Origin: Myxococcales bacterium UBA1238
GTDB taxonomy: Bacteria > Myxococcota_A > Bradymonadia > UBA7976 > UBA1532
Assembly (NCBI GenBank): GCA_002309015.1
Contig: DBWM01000020.1
Span: 61,616-97,716, forward strand
Direction of reading: 5' to 3'
DNA length: 36,101 nucleotides
The number at the start of each line of letters is the position of its first letter. Position 1 is the first letter of the stretch. This document shows positions 32,573 through 36,101 of this stretch, in pieces. The notes beneath the pieces are model-generated. The model made no database searches and was not told the DNA's origin. It saw only the letters and a list, made by a program, of their open reading frames with translations. The position numbers and the translations under genes were made by a program.

Positions 32573-33702
32573 AGTTGGTCTACGCCTACGACCAGGTGTT
32601 GCCCTATACAGGGGCCGATGCCGAGCAGGTCATGAACACGGTTTCGGCCTTATCCGACGAAGGCGTCAACATCCGCCTGGTGATTCCGCGCCCTCACAAG
32701 AAAACCCCGTCATCAGAAGCCGAGCTGAAGCAGTATTACCAGGTCGACGGGGCGTTTCACATCGAGCAGATCGCGACGGATCTGCCCTTCAGGGTGCCCG
32801 AGAAGCTGCGGCATGCCCTCACCATCTGCGGATCACGTCACTTCCCGGGGCTGCTTTATACCCGTCACATCCCGGTGGTGGCGGCTGCGGTCGCCTGCAA
32901 GCGGCCCATCGTCTACGAAACCTATCGCGCCTGGCCCGATCAATACCCGCCACTCTCCAAACCGCTTTGTCGTTTGCTGCAGAGTCCCACGGTTCGGGGG
33001 TGCGTGTTCCATTCGCAATGCGCGCTCGAGAGCTTTTCCAAAGGTGGGGTGCCGCTCGAAAAGCTGACGGTCATCCATAACGGGCATTCGCCTTCAAGAA
33101 TGCAGCCGGTGCTGAGCAGGCAACAGGCGAGAGAGCAGCTGAACATCGCGCAGGATCGCAGGATGGTCATCTATACAGGCCGCGTCGCGCCCAAAAAGGG
33201 GCTCGAGATCCTGCTGCAGATGGCGCGTCTTTTGCCGCAGATCGACGTCTATCTGGTGGGATCGGAGCATCCCGACGGTCCGATCGAGCGCATGGCGGCC
33301 CAAATCCCCAACGTGCATTGCGTGCCCTGGCAGCCTTTCGATCGTACGGTGCCTTACCTTTACGCGGCAGATGCCCTGATCATTCCGCCAAGCCTCGAAC
33401 CGCTCAAGGGGGCCACGGTGCTTCCGATGAAGCTGTTCCTTTATTTTGCGGCGGGCCGGCCGATCTTTGCACCGAAGGCACCCGATACGCGCGAGTTGTT
33501 GCGGGATCAGGAGAATGCCTGTCTGGTCACCGCGGGCGATGCGCATTTAGCAGCCAAAGCCTTAGAGCGATTGCTGCAGGATCAGGCCCTTTGCGAGCGG
33601 TTATCCCAGAATGCCCTCGCTTTGGCGCAAACCCTGACGTGGAAAGCGCGGGGTCAGAAGCTTTACAAGTTCCTGCAACAGGTGGCGCCCGACTTCATGT
33701 AG
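32569..33702 (+). CDS. GT4-family glycosyltransferase
   Basis: A GT-B fold glycosyltransferase of 377 residues. The N-terminal domain begins KLVYAYDQVLPYTGADAEQV, a variant of the family's Gly-rich loop. The C-terminal domain begins near IYTGRVAPKKGLEILLQMA (about 200-220), with the donor-site region in AADALIIPPSLEPLKGATVLPMKLF (about 265-290) and a GRPIFAP segment. It should transfer a sugar to a surface glycan or lipid; donor and acceptor cannot be told. It overlaps greA by 4 bp. The 288 bp after it hold no gene I can support. Confidence 0.88.
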   Translation: MKLVYAYDQVLPYTGADAEQVMNTVSALSDEGVNIRLVIPRPHKKTPSSEAELKQYYQVDGAFHIEQIATDLPFRVPEKLRHALTICGSRHFPGLLYTRHIPVVAAAVACKRPIVYETYRAWPDQYPPLSKPLCRLLQSPTVRGCVFHSQCALESFSKGGVPLEKLTVIHNGHSPSRMQPVLSRQQAREQLNIAQDRRMVIYTGRVAPKKGLEILLQMARLLPQIDVYLVGSEHPDGPIERMAAQIPNVHCVPWQPFDRTVPYLYAADALIIPPSLEPLKGATVLPMKLFLYFAAGRPIFAPKAPDTRELLRDQENACLVTAGDAHLAAKALERLLQDQALCERLSQNALALAQTLTWKARGQKLYKFLQQVAPDFM

Positions 33703-33990
33703 GCCAAAGCCTCCGCCCTTCCATCCGATCCCCTGCCCTCATTTCCATCCAGCTACACCATCACCGAAGGATCCCTCTTCTTCAAACGCAGAGGCAGAGA
33801 CCGATCCGTCTGTACAGGTCGCCCATTCGCGCGCATCAAAGGCGCCAACATCAAAGCATCCCCTCTCCGCGCCTGATCCTTCACAGCCATACGCGCATTC
33901 ACCCCTTGCATCCCATCTTCGGTGCTTATCGTTCTGTCTGTCAGTTGGGAGTCATCCCCAAAAGAATATGACATCAACAGGAGTTTATAC

Positions 33991-36101
33991 ATGAACGATC
34001 AATTGACCATTAAGGCCCAGGAAGCGTTGGCATCGGCTTTGGATCTGGCGCGCCGGCAAGGTACGCCCGAAATCTATCCGGAGCAGCTGCTGACTGCACT
34101 GGTCACACAGGAAGAAGGCATCGTGCGCGGGCTTTTAAAGCGCATTGGTGCTTCACCTGAGGCGGTTCTGCGCGCTGCGGAGCAACAGGGACGAACGAGG
34201 CCCAGGGCTTCGGGGCAAATGCAGGTGGGTCAGAGCCGCAGTTTACAGGATGCCTTGCAGAAGGCAGAAGACATTGCCCATCAGATGGGGGATGAATATC
34301 TGTCGAGCGAGCATCTGTTTCTGGCGTTGTTCGAGGCTTCCGGCAGCCGCGAAGCCCTGGAGCAGGCCGGTGTACAGCGCTCCGAAGCGGAGAATGCCTT
34401 AAAGGATCTCCGGGGGAAGTCCAAAGTCACCGACAGGGATCCGGAATCCAAGTATGCAGTGCTTCAAAAATACACGCGCGATCTGACGGCAGCGGCCCGA
34501 TCAGGCAAGCTCGATCCGGTGATAGGCCGAGATTCCGAAGTGCGACGTGTGATGCAAGTGTTGCAAAGGCGCACCAAGAACAATCCTGTGCTCATCGGTG
34601 AGCCGGGCGTCGGTAAGACTGCAATCGTTGAGGGCATTGCCCAGCGAATTGCAAGCGGCGATGTCCCCGAAGGACTCAAGAACCGACGGCTGTTATCGCT
34701 CGATTTGGCCGCATTGGTGGCCGGCGCAAAGTTCAGAGGTGAGTTTGAAGAGCGGTTAAAGGCGGTTCTCAAAGAAACGGCCGCATCTGAAGGGCGTGTG
34801 ATCCTCTTCATCGATGAGTTGCATACATTGGTGGGGGCCGGTGCAGCCGAGGGCGCAATGGATGCATCGAACATGTTAAAGCCAGCCCTCGCGCGCGGCG
34901 AGCTCAGATGTATCGGTGCCACCACGTTGGATGAGTATCGCAAGCATATCGAGAAGGATGGTGCACTGGAGAGGCGTTTTCAGACCGTTCTGGTGCAGGA
35001 GCCATCGGTGGAGGACACCATTTCGATCCTGCGCGGTCTGAAGGAGAAATACGAAATCCACCACGGCATCCGCATTCAGGACGGTGCCCTCGTGGCGGCA
35101 GTGAAGCTTTCCAACCGTTACATCCAGGATCGACAGCTGCCTGATAAGGCAATCGACCTGATCGATGAGGCGGCCTCCTTGCTTCGACTCGAGCTCGACA
35201 GTAGGCCATCGGCCATCGACAACGTGGAGCGCGAGATCACCAAGCAAGAGATGGCGCTCATGTCGCTCGAGAGGGAGAAAGATGACGCGAGCAAGCAGCG
35301 TGCAGAAGAGGTCAGGCGCGAACTTTCGGCGTTAAAAGAGAAGTCCGCCGCCATGACAGCCACCTGGCAGGCCGAAAAAGAGGCCCTCAACAGCGCGAAT
35401 ACCCTGCGTGAAAAGCTTGAGAACCTCCGTGGAGAGAGCGATCGGTTGATGCAAAAGCTCCCCAAAGTGGACAGTTACCGCGAAAGGGAGTCGATGTATC
35501 AGAAGGCAGGCGAGCTTCAGGTTCAGGTCCAGCAGACCGAATCGGAGTTAAAGGCCGCCGAAGAGAAGTTAAAGGCACTTCAGGCCGACGCGAGCTACCT
35601 GCGACAGGAGGTAGGCCCCGATGACATCGCATCGGTCGTGAGCCACTGGACCGGTGTACCCGTCGAGAAAATGCTCGGAGCCGAGGCTGACAAGCTGTTG
35701 AAGCTCGAAGAATCGCTGCACAGCCGGGTGATCGGTCAGAACGAGGCCGTTTCCGCCATCGCAGATGCAGTGCGCAGGGCCCGTGCAGGCCTGGCCGATC
35801 CGCAGAGACCGATCGGCAGCTTCCTGTTCCTTGGGCCTACGGGCGTTGGCAAGACGGAGCTTGCGCGAGCATTGGCCAGTTTCCTGTTCGACGACGAGCG
35901 TGCATTGCTGCGCATCGATATGTCGGAATACATGGAACGGCACGCTGTCTCCCGTTTGATCGGTGCCCCTCCGGGTTATGTGGGCTACGACGAAGGTGGT
36001 CAGCTGACCGAAGCGGTGCGACGCAAGCCTTACTCGGTGATCCTGCTCGATGAGATCGAAAAGGCGCACCCTGAAGTGTTCAACATCCTGCTGCAGATCC
36101 T
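33991..36101 (+). CDS. clpB: ATP-dependent disaggregase ClpB, partial (right edge)
   Basis: ClpB works with DnaK to dissolve protein aggregates. About 703 codons are in view; the rest is beyond the window. The Clp N-domain (about 1-145) is followed by NBD1 with Walker A GEPGVGKT and Walker B ILFIDELHTLVGAG. The long middle coiled coil (about 400-520) separates ClpB from ClpA and ClpC. NBD2 starts with GPTGVGKTELARA and reaches Walker B VILLDEIEKAHPEVF. AGGAG lies 7-8 bases before the ATG. No CIRCE element or clear heat-shock promoter was found upstream. Confidence 0.96.
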   Translation, partial: MNDQLTIKAQEALASALDLARRQGTPEIYPEQLLTALVTQEEGIVRGLLKRIGASPEAVLRAAEQQGRTRPRASGQMQVGQSRSLQDALQKAEDIAHQMGDEYLSSEHLFLALFEASGSREALEQAGVQRSEAENALKDLRGKSKVTDRDPESKYAVLQKYTRDLTAAARSGKLDPVIGRDSEVRRVMQVLQRRTKNNPVLIGEPGVGKTAIVEGIAQRIASGDVPEGLKNRRLLSLDLAALVAGAKFRGEFEERLKAVLKETAASEGRVILFIDELHTLVGAGAAEGAMDASNMLKPALARGELRCIGATTLDEYRKHIEKDGALERRFQTVLVQEPSVEDTISILRGLKEKYEIHHGIRIQDGALVAAVKLSNRYIQDRQLPDKAIDLIDEAASLLRLELDSRPSAIDNVEREITKQEMALMSLEREKDDASKQRAEEVRRELSALKEKSAAMTATWQAEKEALNSANTLREKLENLRGESDRLMQKLPKVDSYRERESMYQKAGELQVQVQQTESELKAAEEKLKALQADASYLRQEVGPDDIASVVSHWTGVPVEKMLGAEADKLLKLEESLHSRVIGQNEAVSAIADAVRRARAGLADPQRPIGSFLFLGPTGVGKTELARALASFLFDDERALLRIDMSEYMERHAVSRLIGAPPGYVGYDEGGQLTEAVRRKPYSVILLDEIEKAHPEVFNILLQI

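Noticed and set aside
33900..33990. Heat-shock promoter or CIRCE element for clpB
   Set aside because: No CIRCE inverted repeat and no convincing sigma-32 boxes; only a short TTGGG/CCCAA pair at 33945-33961.
33753..33992. 79-residue minus-strand frame before clpB
   Set aside because: Its start lies on the clpB start, it has no ribosome site, and the composition looks non-coding.

Overview
The window looks like the chromosome of a Gram-negative bacterium from the old Deltaproteobacteria (Myxococcota or Bradymonadota-like). The evidence is the many Cys-rich, Asp-rich lipoproteins with clear lipoboxes, a 1628-residue lipoprotein metalloprotease with HExxHxxGxxH, and plain housekeeping genes (valS, rpsU, lipA, greA, clpB). 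This placement is inference by eye; no marker gene was searched. The operon at about 6.4-10.7 kb is visibly AT-richer and its gene pairings recall Firmicutes, so it may have been acquired.

Left end (1-6.2 kb): a partial Rpn/PD-(D/E)XK-type transposase-nuclease runs off the edge. A minus-strand sulfur unit follows, in order of transcription mccB, mccA, a cysteine desulfurase, thiI and a HAD hydrolase. A good -35/-10 promoter overlapped by a palindrome of Rrf2-operator type lies directly upstream of mccB. The unit would turn homocysteine into cysteine, then persulfide, then 4-thiouridine in tRNA.

6.4-10.7 kb (plus strand): xdhC-like, hydE-like, mnmA and a second cysteine desulfurase, closed by a bidirectional terminator. 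The mnmA-desulfurase pair would make 2-thiouridine at tRNA position 34. HydE has no hydrogenase, HydF or HydG partner in view.

10.7-16.4 kb (minus strand): six tandem paralogous lipoprotein genes share one Cys/Trp pattern. One is broken by a single-base change in a T tract inside its signal peptide. Two phased repeat arrays lie here, six palindromes every 41 bp and seven every 42 bp, each upstream of one of these genes.

16.7-27 kb: an AI-2E family membrane protein, the large metalloprotease lipoprotein, an acidic-repeat lipoprotein, a membrane-anchored metallo-beta-lactamase-fold hydrolase and a secreted protein of unknown function. The two intergenic gaps of about 320 bp hold further decayed 42-bp (14-codon) repeats.

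27-36.1 kb: an Rpn C-terminal remnant, valS with a zinc-ribbon-like insert, a Cse60-like small gene coupled to rpsU, then divergent lipA, greA, a GT4 glycosyltransferase and clpB, which is cut by the right edge. The most unusual structure is the recurrence of unrelated intergenic repeat arrays that all have a 41-42 bp period.
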